Source: Vairimorpha ceranae (lineage: Eukaryota; Microsporidia; Nosematidae). Taken from it: a DNA stretch of 59,656 nucleotides. The notes under the pieces were generated by a model. The model was not told the origin of the DNA and made no database searches. It worked only from the letters and a program-made list of their open reading frames with translations. Made by a program: the position numbers and the translations under genes. Every line of letters starts with the position of its first letter. The stretch's first letter is position 1. The stretch spans positions 1-59,656 of the forward strand of contig NW_020169314.1 of assembly GCF_000988165.1 (NCBI RefSeq). Direction: 5' to 3'. Below are positions 20,462 through 29,506 of this stretch, one piece after another.

Positions 20462-23116
20462 ATGAACTGTAACGAACATGAAAGTACAAAGTTGAATTAT
20501 TTAAATTCATTAGAAAAAAGTAGAGACGTTAAAACCGATATCTCTGATAAACCGAAATATTTTATTACTTTTCCATATCCATATATGAATGGAAAACTAC
20601 ATCTTGGTCATTTATATTCGATATCAAAAGCAGATTTTATGTCATATTATAAGGAGTTACAAGGATTTAATGTTTTATTTCCTTTGGCTTTTCATTGCAC
20701 AGGTATGCCTATTGCTGCGTTAGCAAAAAAATTGGGAGAAGAACTTGAAGGTAAAAAAACTGATATTTCTACAAAGGAAATCATACAAAATTTAGGATTT
20801 AATGATGTAATGCCTTTTACTGATCCTGTTCACTGGATAAAAACATTTCCTAAGCTGTGCATTAGTTCATTGAAAACTTTTGGTGCTAATATTGACTGGA
20901 GAAGATCTTTCGTTACGACAGATATTAATAAATATTACGATTCATTTGTAAGATGGCAGTTTTTTAACTTAAAAGAGTTAGGGTACTTATCATTTGGCAA
21001 GAGGCATTCAATTTATTGTCCATTAGACAAACAGATGTGTTTAGATCATGATCGAAGAAAGGGAGAAAATATAAAACCAGTGCGTCAAATTATGTTTAAA
21101 TTTCATTTGCATGACAAAATATTACTAGTTAGACAAAATTCTATTGGAAAACCATATAAGCTTGTATGTGGTAAAAGTTTGGAAGTTGTTTCTTTTAAAT
21201 ACAATAATACTAGTTTTCTTGCCGAGAAAATAATTTTCGATAATTTAAAATATCAGATAAATAATGTTAAATACAAGGAAAGTTTAGTTTTGTCAATGGA
21301 TTTAAAAGATGGATTGACGTATGACGGTACTAATATTGAAGTAGAAGTAATAGAAAAGAATATTTTAGTTGTTAAAACTGATACTAAGTCAGATGTGGAA
21401 TTATATGAAAAAGAAATAAAAGCGTTAAACGAAATTGAAGAAACTTTATTTACACTATCTACAAGCTCTGAAGGTATTGTTGAATCTGTTGCAAAATTGT
21501 CAGTTGAAAATACAAAAGACTTACTTGTACAAACAAAACACTTTATTAGTGTATACATTCCTGAAAAAGAGGTAATTAGTAGGTCTGGTGGTATTTGCGT
21601 CGTGTCTCTTCTTGATCAATGGTACATTGATTACAGCAATGAAAAATGGAAAAGCAAGGTTAAAAAATGTCTTGATAATCTAGAATGTGGACCTGACACC
21701 CGATCAATGCTATATGCTGGAATAGATTGGGTGAATAAATGGGGGTTTTCTCGGAGTTTTGGTCTTGGAACTAAAATACCTTGGGATACACAATATTTAA
21801 TTGATAGTTTAAGTGATAGTACAATTTACATGGCATTTTATACTGTAAAACATTTATTATTTGAAGATTTGGAAGGAAAACTTGAAATATTTCCAAGCAA
21901 TAAGCTTTCTAATGATGTGTGGGATTACATTTTTGCTGGGAAGGATCTTGTTCCCGAACTTTATGGCTATTTAGATCTTTTGGAAAAGTGTCGAAACAAT
22001 TTTCAATATTTTTATCCTGTGGATTTAAGAGTCAGCGGTAAAGATCTTATAAAAAATCATTTACTGTTTTTTATGTTTAACCATGTAGCGCTATTTGATG
22101 AAAAATATTGGCCAAAGCGTATTTTTACTAATGGACACTTGATGTTAAACAAAGAAAAAATGTCTAAAAGTACAGGAAATTTTTTGTCTGTAGATGATGC
22201 TTTATTGAAATACGGAAAATCAGCCACTAGAATGTGCTTGGCGGTCTGTGGTGATACTAATGATGATGCCAATTTTGTCGAGGATAATGCTAATTTATTT
22301 ATACTTAAAATTTATACCTTTGTTAAAGAGATACAAAAGCTTAATGAATTAGTTAGAAAAAAATCTGAAAATGAAACCATTGCGTCGTACAGCAATGCTG
22401 ATGTTTTACTTTTAGAAACAGTATCTGTAAATGTTACTGAAGCTTTAAATGCTTATAATAGTATGAAATATTCTGATGTTGTTAAATTTTCATTTTTTGA
22501 GATGGTAAATTTAATTAATTTGTACAATAATATTAATGGTACGAATATTTTGTTAAAAAATCTTGTTTACAAATCGGCGACACAATTATTGTATCCTATT
22601 ATGCCTGATCTATGCAGAACTTTGATTGAAAAATATTTTGACTCGGAATTTAATTTACCTGAACCTAAATTAAAAACCAATAAAATGATTTCTGCTTTCG
22701 AATATATTAGCGAGCTGATTAAAAAGATTGCGGCAAGTAAACAAGCTAAAAACAACTCTTGTGTAAAGATCGCTGTTGGTAAAAACTATCCTGAATGGAA
22801 AAAAGAGATTTTTGAACTTATTGATAAAATAGATTGTCCTAGAAATAATGAAATTAAGAAGAATAAAGTTTTTATCGCATCTTTGTTAGATAGTGTCAAA
22901 CCTATTTTACAAAAAAGTAAGATTAATATAACTAAAGGAAATAATTTTGTAATGGATTATCTTGTAAATCCTGACAAGTTTGTTATGAAATTTAATGAAT
23001 ATGAAATAATTAATGAATTTAAGTTTTACATTGAAAATATGTCTAATAAAAAGGCAATATTAGAGGAACATTGCGATGCAGAGCCTTTGAATCCAATAAT
23101 TACTTTTTCTAAATAA
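20462..23116 (+). CDS. LARS1: Leucyl-tRNA synthetase, cytosolic type
   Basis: An 884-residue class I synthetase of the eukaryotic/archaeal LeuRS type, charging tRNA-Leu. PYPYMNGKLHLGHLYS near residue 38-53 carries the HIGH motif as HLGH. FHCTGMPIAALAKKLG is the characteristic early segment. The inserted editing (CP1) domain lies between about residues 190 and 390 and is diverged. Later landmarks are YAGIDWVNKWGFSRSFGLGT and the KMSKS loop in LNKEKMSKSTGNFLS at about residue 565. The C-terminal anticodon-binding helical domain is present but shorter than in yeast (about 1090 residues), as usual in microsporidia. CCCC directly precedes the ATG, fixing the start. It lies 123 bp downstream of the ZC3H11A-like gene. 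Confidence 0.95.
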   Translation: MNCNEHESTKLNYLNSLEKSRDVKTDISDKPKYFITFPYPYMNGKLHLGHLYSISKADFMSYYKELQGFNVLFPLAFHCTGMPIAALAKKLGEELEGKKTDISTKEIIQNLGFNDVMPFTDPVHWIKTFPKLCISSLKTFGANIDWRRSFVTTDINKYYDSFVRWQFFNLKELGYLSFGKRHSIYCPLDKQMCLDHDRRKGENIKPVRQIMFKFHLHDKILLVRQNSIGKPYKLVCGKSLEVVSFKYNNTSFLAEKIIFDNLKYQINNVKYKESLVLSMDLKDGLTYDGTNIEVEVIEKNILVVKTDTKSDVELYEKEIKALNEIEETLFTLSTSSEGIVESVAKLSVENTKDLLVQTKHFISVYIPEKEVISRSGGICVVSLLDQWYIDYSNEKWKSKVKKCLDNLECGPDTRSMLYAGIDWVNKWGFSRSFGLGTKIPWDTQYLIDSLSDSTIYMAFYTVKHLLFEDLEGKLEIFPSNKLSNDVWDYIFAGKDLVPELYGYLDLLEKCRNNFQYFYPVDLRVSGKDLIKNHLLFFMFNHVALFDEKYWPKRIFTNGHLMLNKEKMSKSTGNFLSVDDALLKYGKSATRMCLAVCGDTNDDANFVEDNANLFILKIYTFVKEIQKLNELVRKKSENETIASYSNADVLLLETVSVNVTEALNAYNSMKYSDVVKFSFFEMVNLINLYNNINGTNILLKNLVYKSATQLLYPIMPDLCRTLIEKYFDSEFNLPEPKLKTNKMISAFEYISELIKKIAASKQAKNNSCVKIAVGKNYPEWKKEIFELIDKIDCPRNNEIKKNKVFIASLLDSVKPILQKSKINITKGNNFVMDYLVNPDKFVMKFNEYEIINEFKFYIENMSNKKAILEEHCDAEPLNPIITFSK

Positions 23117-23197
23117 ATTTTTATTTATTTTTGATAGCGTATGTTTTTGAATTGAAGCATTGAAAAATCACAAATTTTTTAAAAATCTATTTATTAA

Positions 23198-23764
23198 TTA
23201 AAAATACATGCTGTCCAATGATTCTTTCGATGTAATATTGTTAATTTCCACATTATTTTCAGCCTGATACAATTCTTTCAATATTTCTAAATCTTCCACA
23301 AGCTCTATTTCTTTTGACGATTTAAATGAAAAAAACGATCTTTCTTCGTTTGTATCACAATGAATTACAGAATCCTGACTTGTTTTTATTATCATAAATG
23401 GTAAATACAACTTATCTTTGTCAGAATTATCGATATTGCTATTTTTGTGTACCAGGTATTCGAACACGTTTTTCATGTCCTGTAATTTACAAATCTCTTC
23501 TTTTTTCTTATTAATTGATTCTTTACTGTTAGTCATAAAGTATTTCTTATTCTTTTTATCAATAATTTGCACAGCTTTCATCACGTTTAACACGTCATAA
23601 ATTCGCCTGTATAAAGTTTTTTTGCTAGTCATTTGTATATTTTCACAAATGTATGCGTAAGTGACACCATCGTTATTTTTTATTATATTGTAAACAGAAC
23701 TTGTTATGTATTTCATTCCGTCTTTTTTATTGTCGGAGTTTATGTCGCTGTACAAAGATTTCAT
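23198..23764 (-). CDS. DP-like (E2F/DP family) winged-helix transcription factor
   Basis: The open frame begins upstream with a TTG. The ATG at 23764 has CCC 9 nt before it, so I place the start there, giving 188 residues. The N-terminal half is a winged helix: KYITSSVYNIIKNNDGVTYA, ICENI, then RRIYDVLNVMKAVQIID, then KKYFM. RRIYDVLNV is the DNA-recognition helix of the E2F/DP family, and the LNVMKA continuation fits DP (RRVYDALNVLMAM) better than E2F (RRIYDITNVLEGI). After it comes a helix that could dimerise. In the family it acts as a heterodimer that switches on S-phase genes. An E2F-type site lies about 125 bp upstream (23888-23903), suggesting self-regulation. The C-terminus is acidic. 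Confidence 0.8.
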   Translation of the reverse strand: MKSLYSDINSDNKKDGMKYITSSVYNIIKNNDGVTYAYICENIQMTSKKTLYRRIYDVLNVMKAVQIIDKKNKKYFMTNSKESINKKKEEICKLQDMKNVFEYLVHKNSNIDNSDKDKLYLPFMIIKTSQDSVIHCDTNEERSFFSFKSSKEIELVEDLEILKELYQAENNVEINNITSKESLDSMYF

Positions 23765-24547
23765 AACAAATTGGGATATTTTTGAAATGACAATTATTAG
23801 ATGAAAAGATAATAAAATCAAACTTGTGATAGATTACAATATTAAATTGTTAATGAAATCATTTTTTTTAGTTTATTATAAGTGGTATTTTTGGCGGGAA
23901 AAATGAATAAATTTTTAAGGCTAACAAGGGCTACTTGAAGAAAAGGAATCTTATTCACACAGTTGCGTGTCATTAATTGTTATAAAAATTTGATGGTGAA
24001 ATTCAATTTTATTTGTATTACTTTTTTAAACCAAAATTCTTTAGCAAATACAAAATTTTTTAGTGACTACAACTGGCTTTAGTAGGAATATATAAGTTTT
24101 AAATTATATTTTTGTCACCGATAAAGTCTGAACTATCAAAAACATATGAGACAGTAAGCAAAGCCTTTCGAAATTTTTAAAACATCCATTAGCAAAAACT
24201 TTTACAGGGATATGTGTTTATATTTGTGGAAACGGTCACAGCGAATAATCTATAAAAAATGCAAGGAAAGGCGTTGCATTTAAATTTTCATAGATACTAC
24301 TTACAAAAGCTATACATTACATAAGTTTTATGTGAAACTAAACCAATTCAACATTTTTATTCTATATAAATAAAATCAAAAAAAAATAAATTATCTTATT
24401 AAACTTTCTTCTAGTATAGAAGTTATTAATTAGTTTACTTTTGTATGATCAATAACTACCATAGTAATTTTAGAAGTAATTAAAACTTATTTATTATTAA
24501 TTTAAAGGTTAATGAAAAAAATCACAAAATACCTAAAGTTAATTAAT
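23765..24547. other. Intergenic between DP-like gene and PTP2
   Basis: About 780 bp. It holds the E2F-like site near its left end. The part from 23920 to 24320 is somewhat richer in G and C than neighbouring spacer, but no frame reads as protein. Confidence 0.5.
23888..23903. promoter_or_regulatory. Candidate E2F/DP binding site
   Basis: The sequence TTTTTGGCGGGAAAAA contains TTTGGCGGGAAA, the textbook E2F/DP recognition element. It sits about 125 bp upstream of the start of the DP-like gene (23764, minus strand), in otherwise very AT-rich DNA where a GGCGGG core is rare. Autoregulation of E2F/DP genes is well known in other eukaryotes. Binding here is inferred from sequence only. Confidence 0.5.
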
Positions 24548-25375
24548 TTATTTAGCGGGTTCTGCATCCTTGTCTTTATTTTCAGGGGAAGATTTTGCAC
24601 CTTCTCCATCATTTGATACATCAACAGTTGCGTTACTTAAAATATTAGTTATAATTCCATTTCCTGAACACTCTTGTTTTATACAATCAGATAAGAGACC
24701 TTCACGAGTTGGCTGACTAATAGCATCGTTAATTCCAGGACAAATACAATAAGGCTTTTTCTTAGATATAGGTGTTTTCGAAGCAATAGCTTCACCATAC
24801 TCATTAAATACAACAACAAAGGGATAGTCAGTAACAACCTTGAATGGTCTACCCTTGTTATGCCTCAATGTATAATGAGATTGCGTTCTTAAGCCTATAA
24901 AGACGATTTTTTTACCATCGAAAATAACCGTCTTATTTGAATTACTAGCTACTATGTATCTAGGTTTTGTTTGCGATCTCTTTTTAATTTTATTCTTTAA
25001 GCATTCCTGTGAAGCATTACTAACGGTTCTTATACATTCTTGCTTTTTAGGTGGCAACTTGGCTACCATTTTCATTGCTTGTACTGCCGCATTTATAGCA
25101 GCATGTTGTTGTTGCTGTCCCTTTTCATAAGCTCTTCTTTGACACTCCTCTTTATTAATATTGTTATTTATAATTTTTTTTCCATTTATAAATTCGGTTG
25201 TACATGGATCATTAGGAAAAAGAATAGCTGGCTTATCTGAATTGTTAGGTGCCTGGCCGGGTCCATTGGGAATGACATAATTATTGCCGGGAACAGATCC
25301 TACAAAAGCTTTGATCCGTAATAAATAAAATGTCATAAAAAGACATAAAGTGGAAAGATTTCTCATGTTTGTCAT
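24548..25375 (-). CDS. PTP2: Polar tube protein 2
   Basis: A 275-residue secreted, lysine-rich protein with a hydrophobic signal peptide (cleavage likely after LLRIKA). Its size is that of microsporidian PTP2 proteins (about 275-290), which form the polar tube used to inject the sporoplasm into a host cell. The mature part is basic with about nine cysteines (PCTTEF, EECQR, QECIR, ECLKN, YCICPG, DCIKQECSG) available for disulphides. The tail is acidic and low complexity (DGEGAKSSPENKDKDAEPAK). An ATG three codons in (25366) gives a protein starting MRNL, the same first residues as PTP1, and may be the true start. PTP1 lies 1.6 kb upstream on the same strand, the conserved arrangement of this pair. 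Confidence 0.8.
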   Translation of the reverse strand: MTNMRNLSTLCLFMTFYLLRIKAFVGSVPGNNYVIPNGPGQAPNNSDKPAILFPNDPCTTEFINGKKIINNNINKEECQRRAYEKGQQQQHAAINAAVQAMKMVAKLPPKKQECIRTVSNASQECLKNKIKKRSQTKPRYIVASNSNKTVIFDGKKIVFIGLRTQSHYTLRHNKGRPFKVVTDYPFVVVFNEYGEAIASKTPISKKKPYCICPGINDAISQPTREGLLSDCIKQECSGNGIITNILSNATVDVSNDGEGAKSSPENKDKDAEPAK

Positions 25376-27006
25376 CTTAATATGAATTGTTTAATTTTTT
25401 TAAATATATATTTTTTTATTGAAACTTTGTTTTAAAAAAAAACAAATTAAATGTAAAACATGCAAATTTTTGATACATGTTCAAATGTTAAACCGGAACA
25501 CTACTTTATCACACATTTTAAATTTTTTAAATAGTTAATAATATTATAAAAAAATTAATTATATTTCACAAATGTTCCATAGTGTTTCATAATTTATTGA
25601 TATTTGTAATTTTTTATATTATCAACAAAAATCCATCGACAGATAAATTTATAGGTGTTTGCACAGATAAAAATTATTGTTATTGTAATATAAATTTACA
25701 TACATAAATGTATAGTAGTGGAAAATTAATAGACAATAAAAATTTTTAGTATATAACAGTCAAAAAATCAATAAAATATTTAAAATTCTTATTAAATAAA
25801 ATAAAATACTTTTAAAATACATAATAGAAATCAAATGAACCTTATGTATGTTTTACAACTTGAATTTTAAGTAAACTTCTCATATTTTATATTTACAAAA
25901 AAAATAACCTAGTAAAAAGCTTATGTAAATCGGCCTAAACATAAAAATTTTAATTCTCTTAACTATGATCATCAGGCACTATTACTATTTAGAAACAAAT
26001 TCCATTTTCTATAATTATTTTATATCGGTAAAATACAATGAAAAAAAATTAATTAATAGCTTTAAATACTAATGATAGAAATTATTGTATTTTTTTAAGT
26101 AAATAAAATAAAAGTATTACGTTTACAATAAATTTGTTAAAATAATTTTTTTTAAAAGTGTTCATTTTATATTAATTTTTTCAAACAGTCTATAATAATA
26201 ATGTAAAGTTGTTGCTGCAAAAATTTTAACATTTATGTTAAATATGCTGTCATTAACAATAAAATAAACTATTTATCTTTTGTAGAAAATCTACTTTGAA
26301 TGCAGAAACTATAGAATTTATTGTTTTGTGTATAAAATTTTTACATATTTATTGTTTAAGTAAATGACGAAAGCAATTTAAATTTAAAATTTTATTAATT
26401 TATTTATATGATGTTTTTTATTTAATAAAATTTTTGTATTGAATATTTGATGTTATGATTTTAAGTTCTTTTTATACTTACTTTATACATTTAACTTATT
26501 TAAAAGCAATGCTTTTATTTTTGTGCAAGTTTATATCGAAATCTAACTTGACCACTTCACTATAAATTAAAAAATACAATTTTTTCACAAAATCGCAAAC
26601 TGTAGTTCTTCAAGTGCAATTTGCAAATTAGACATTCATTTTTTTATAAATCTTAATTATACAGTAATAAGTTGTAAATTTATTTTTTTAAATAGTTTTT
26701 TTTTGAGTCAATGTTTCAAACTATGTTAGAAACGAATGTTTATAAAACACGTGAAAATAACACAGTTAATGATTTACAACAAGATGTTTTAAAATACATT
26801 AACTAATAAGTTAGTTAAAAACAATATTTTTAATTTTTATAAATTAAAATATGAGGACATAAACGTAACAAATATATTTTACCATTAAATGTATATATCC
26901 AATTTGTGTGAATTAGAAAAATTTTATATTTAAATGAAAAAGGTGATAAAAAATGCTTTTAATTTATGTAGTTATATTAAAAAAAAACGTTGTAATTAGT
27001 AATTAT
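25376..27006. other. Long spacer between PTP1 and PTP2
   Basis: About 1.6 kb of A/T-rich sequence with no supported open frame, RNA gene or clear repeat. It must contain the PTP2 promoter and the PTP1 3' end. There is no CCC motif near the PTP2 start. Confidence 0.5.
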
Positions 27007-28347
27007 TTATTGTACGCATACATTCTGGTGTGCTTGTAAATAAGCATCAGAGGCGGGTACTAATACACCTACATCGACCATTGGTTTTTGAGGAGTAACA
27101 CATTCCATAGCATCATAGGGTGAAGCTTGTGGGGGAGAATTTATCATTTTATTAAGACACTCGATATTACTTTGAACATCACAATTACCTCCTTTATATC
27201 CCATTGATTGTCCTTGTTGAGCTGCAGTATCACATAAAGAATTAATCAAATTTGCTGGAGATGCACAATCAGTTGTTGGAGCTGAAGCAGGCGGTGAAAT
27301 TACAGTTGGTACATAGATAGCATTGACAGGTCCTTGAGGTAATCCATTAGGTGTTCCTTGTGGTGTTCCCTGTTGTGAATAAGAGGGTGATCCTGTTGAG
27401 TTATTTGGAATACAATATGGTAAATTTGAGGCGCCTGTATTGCTAGAAGGTGGATTAACTTGCTGAGGTATACATGGTTGAGGGGAATATTGAGGAGGCA
27501 TTGGTGGAGTTGTTGGAGCGGGCGTGACATGAACAATTGTTTGAGCCGGTGGATTGTTTCCTTGAGGATTATTTGGATTAGTGGATTCACCAGGTGTAGT
27601 TGGCACTTCAGGAACTTCTTCTTCAGGATTAATAGGTACACAATCGACAGTCTGTTTGACAGTACACTGAGTTTCTTGTCCTGGCGGTTTAGTTGGTTGT
27701 GCAGGCACATTTGTAGAAGGAACTTGAGGAGTTGTTGGTTGTATAATTGTGGTGGCTGGTGGTGGTGTGGATTGAATTATTTGAGTAACATTAGGTGGCT
27801 GAGGTGCACTGGGGGGATATGCGGGGGCAGGAACCGCTGATTGTACAGGAGCAGCAGGTACTACTGGGACTACTGGCACATATTGTGGTGGTTGCTGGGG
27901 TACCATAGTATACTGGCCTGGCATTGTTAGAATTCCTTGGCCGGGTACCATAGGATATTGACCTCCTGGTGCTGTTGGGATTCCTTGGCCGGGTATCAAG
28001 TTTTGTCCTCCTGGCATATTGCCTCCTGGATAATTTCCACCTGGCATATTGCTTCCTGGATAATTTCCACTTGTACAAATTTGTGGCATTGAACCGTTTT
28101 GAGATGGTAAACCGCCATGAGATGGGTATCCACCTTGTCCTCCGCCTACAATACAATCACTTCCAGGTCTTCCTTGTTGTCCTGCGGGAGGGTTATAAAT
28201 TAATGGTTTATTGGGAGTCGCACAATTTTCTAGCTGACCTGGGTTCATAATCATAATTCCTGGTTTTCCTTGATTAGGGGCACATATGTTAGCCAAAATC
28301 TTTGGCACACACAATAGAGCTGCATTTAAAATCTTTAAATTTCTCAT
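27007..28347 (-). CDS. PTP1: Polar tube protein 1
   Basis: A 446-residue, extremely proline-, glycine- and glutamine-rich secreted protein with a signal peptide (MRNLKILNAALLCVPKILA). PTP1 is the major, O-mannosylated component of the microsporidian polar tube. An N-terminal Gly/Pro block has short repeats built on GGNYPGG, GGNMPGG and GQGIP (about residues 92-150), and a long Pro/Thr-rich centre offers many glycosylation sites. The C-terminal part carries most cysteines (DCASPANLINSLC, GNCDVQSNIEC and a final CVQ). The terminal Cys near the stop and the NLINSLC-type spacing fit the disulphide-linked PTP1 C-terminus. Base use is much richer in G and C than the surroundings. No CCC precedes the ATG. 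The strand and order with PTP2 match other microsporidia. Confidence 0.85.
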   Translation of the reverse strand: MRNLKILNAALLCVPKILANICAPNQGKPGIMIMNPGQLENCATPNKPLIYNPPAGQQGRPGSDCIVGGGQGGYPSHGGLPSQNGSMPQICTSGNYPGSNMPGGNYPGGNMPGGQNLIPGQGIPTAPGGQYPMVPGQGILTMPGQYTMVPQQPPQYVPVVPVVPAAPVQSAVPAPAYPPSAPQPPNVTQIIQSTPPPATTIIQPTTPQVPSTNVPAQPTKPPGQETQCTVKQTVDCVPINPEEEVPEVPTTPGESTNPNNPQGNNPPAQTIVHVTPAPTTPPMPPQYSPQPCIPQQVNPPSSNTGASNLPYCIPNNSTGSPSYSQQGTPQGTPNGLPQGPVNAIYVPTVISPPASAPTTDCASPANLINSLCDTAAQQGQSMGYKGGNCDVQSNIECLNKMINSPPQASPYDAMECVTPQKPMVDVGVLVPASDAYLQAHQNVCVQ

Positions 28348-29506
28348 AATGTTATTGTAATTTTTTTTCTATAAATATTTTTTATATGAAACACTGTTTT
28401 ATATTTTAATATTTTATTGAATTACATTCACCATGTTTCGATTAAATGTTTGAATAACTGCTACACTGATATTTCAGTACATGAAAATCGTAACATAAGT
28501 TGTTAACTAACTCTGTATATAGTATTTTAAATCTTTGTTTGATTTCTTTTAACATGTTTCAATAAAACTTAACTCATGTAGGTAAAATATCATTTTAATA
28601 GATTAAGTAATATAATAGACAAATGTTCAAATATATAGTGTTATAAATAAATTGTAAAAATTTAATTTTTTAGTTAAGTTTTTTTATTGGAAGCAATTTC
28701 AATAGAAGATTTTTGTTAAGTTGATGAAATGCTGTCAAAAATTCATTTGTATTAAATTAAATATCTCAGTATGAATTTTAAGTTCTGATGGTAGAACGAA
28801 ACAATTTTTTAGATATTTATCATCTATTTTTTTTTAAAAAATAAAAGTTGTATTTAATATGTTTTTTATCAAAATTAACCTATAAAAAAATATTTATTAT
28901 TTGTTAACTTTTCTTAAGGTTTTACTCCGACAATTGCGTCATGTTGTGGGTTTTGCATCATTTCTTTACAAAATTCAAATAAATCTATTAAAAAACTTAT
29001 TTAAATGTAACTTTTATATACAAGTTAGTAAATGATTTTTATAATTATTGGTCTTTTTTATATTTACGCAGTACAATGTTAAAAATTTGTGGTTGTTTAG
29101 ACAAAATAACTCTTTTAGACACTTAAAGATGGGGTATATTTCTGTATTTGTTAAAATATATAGTTACAAAAAGGAATTTTTGTAATAATAAACTTGTTTT
29201 ACATAGCAAATTTTTAGTTTACTTTTTTAAAAAAAATGTATAGTTGAATTCACTACATGTCTAAAGTGCAAATTATGAAAACTTGTTAATTATTTTGTGA
29301 AAAAAAATTAAAATTTTTTAGCATAATATTTACACTTTGGTTTTTGAATATTTTTGTATTTAAAATACTTTCTACATATTTAAACTTGTTTTTGTTTAAT
29401 TAATTTTTGCTTTTTAACTTTGGTTTAAATGTTTCCTTTTTTTACAAACAACTTCTTTATTGGAACTTTGTTTGTTTAAGAATTTTTTAAAAAATAACCC
29501 CTATAA
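28348..29506. other. Spacer with a short protein-like fragment
   Basis: About 1.16 kb upstream of PTP1. At 28914-28985 on the minus strand a frame reads about 24 codons ending in a stop (including FEFCKEMMQNPQHD and IVGVKP). It is far less biased than the neighbouring spacer and is preceded by TTTTTTAATAG, which looks like a 3' splice site. It may be a last exon or a gene scrap; no partner exon could be found. The rest is featureless A/T. Confidence 0.35.

Noticed and set aside
27300..28250. Several 90-136 codon frames on both strands within PTP1
   Set aside because: By-products of the biased Pro/Gly/Gln codon composition of PTP1.
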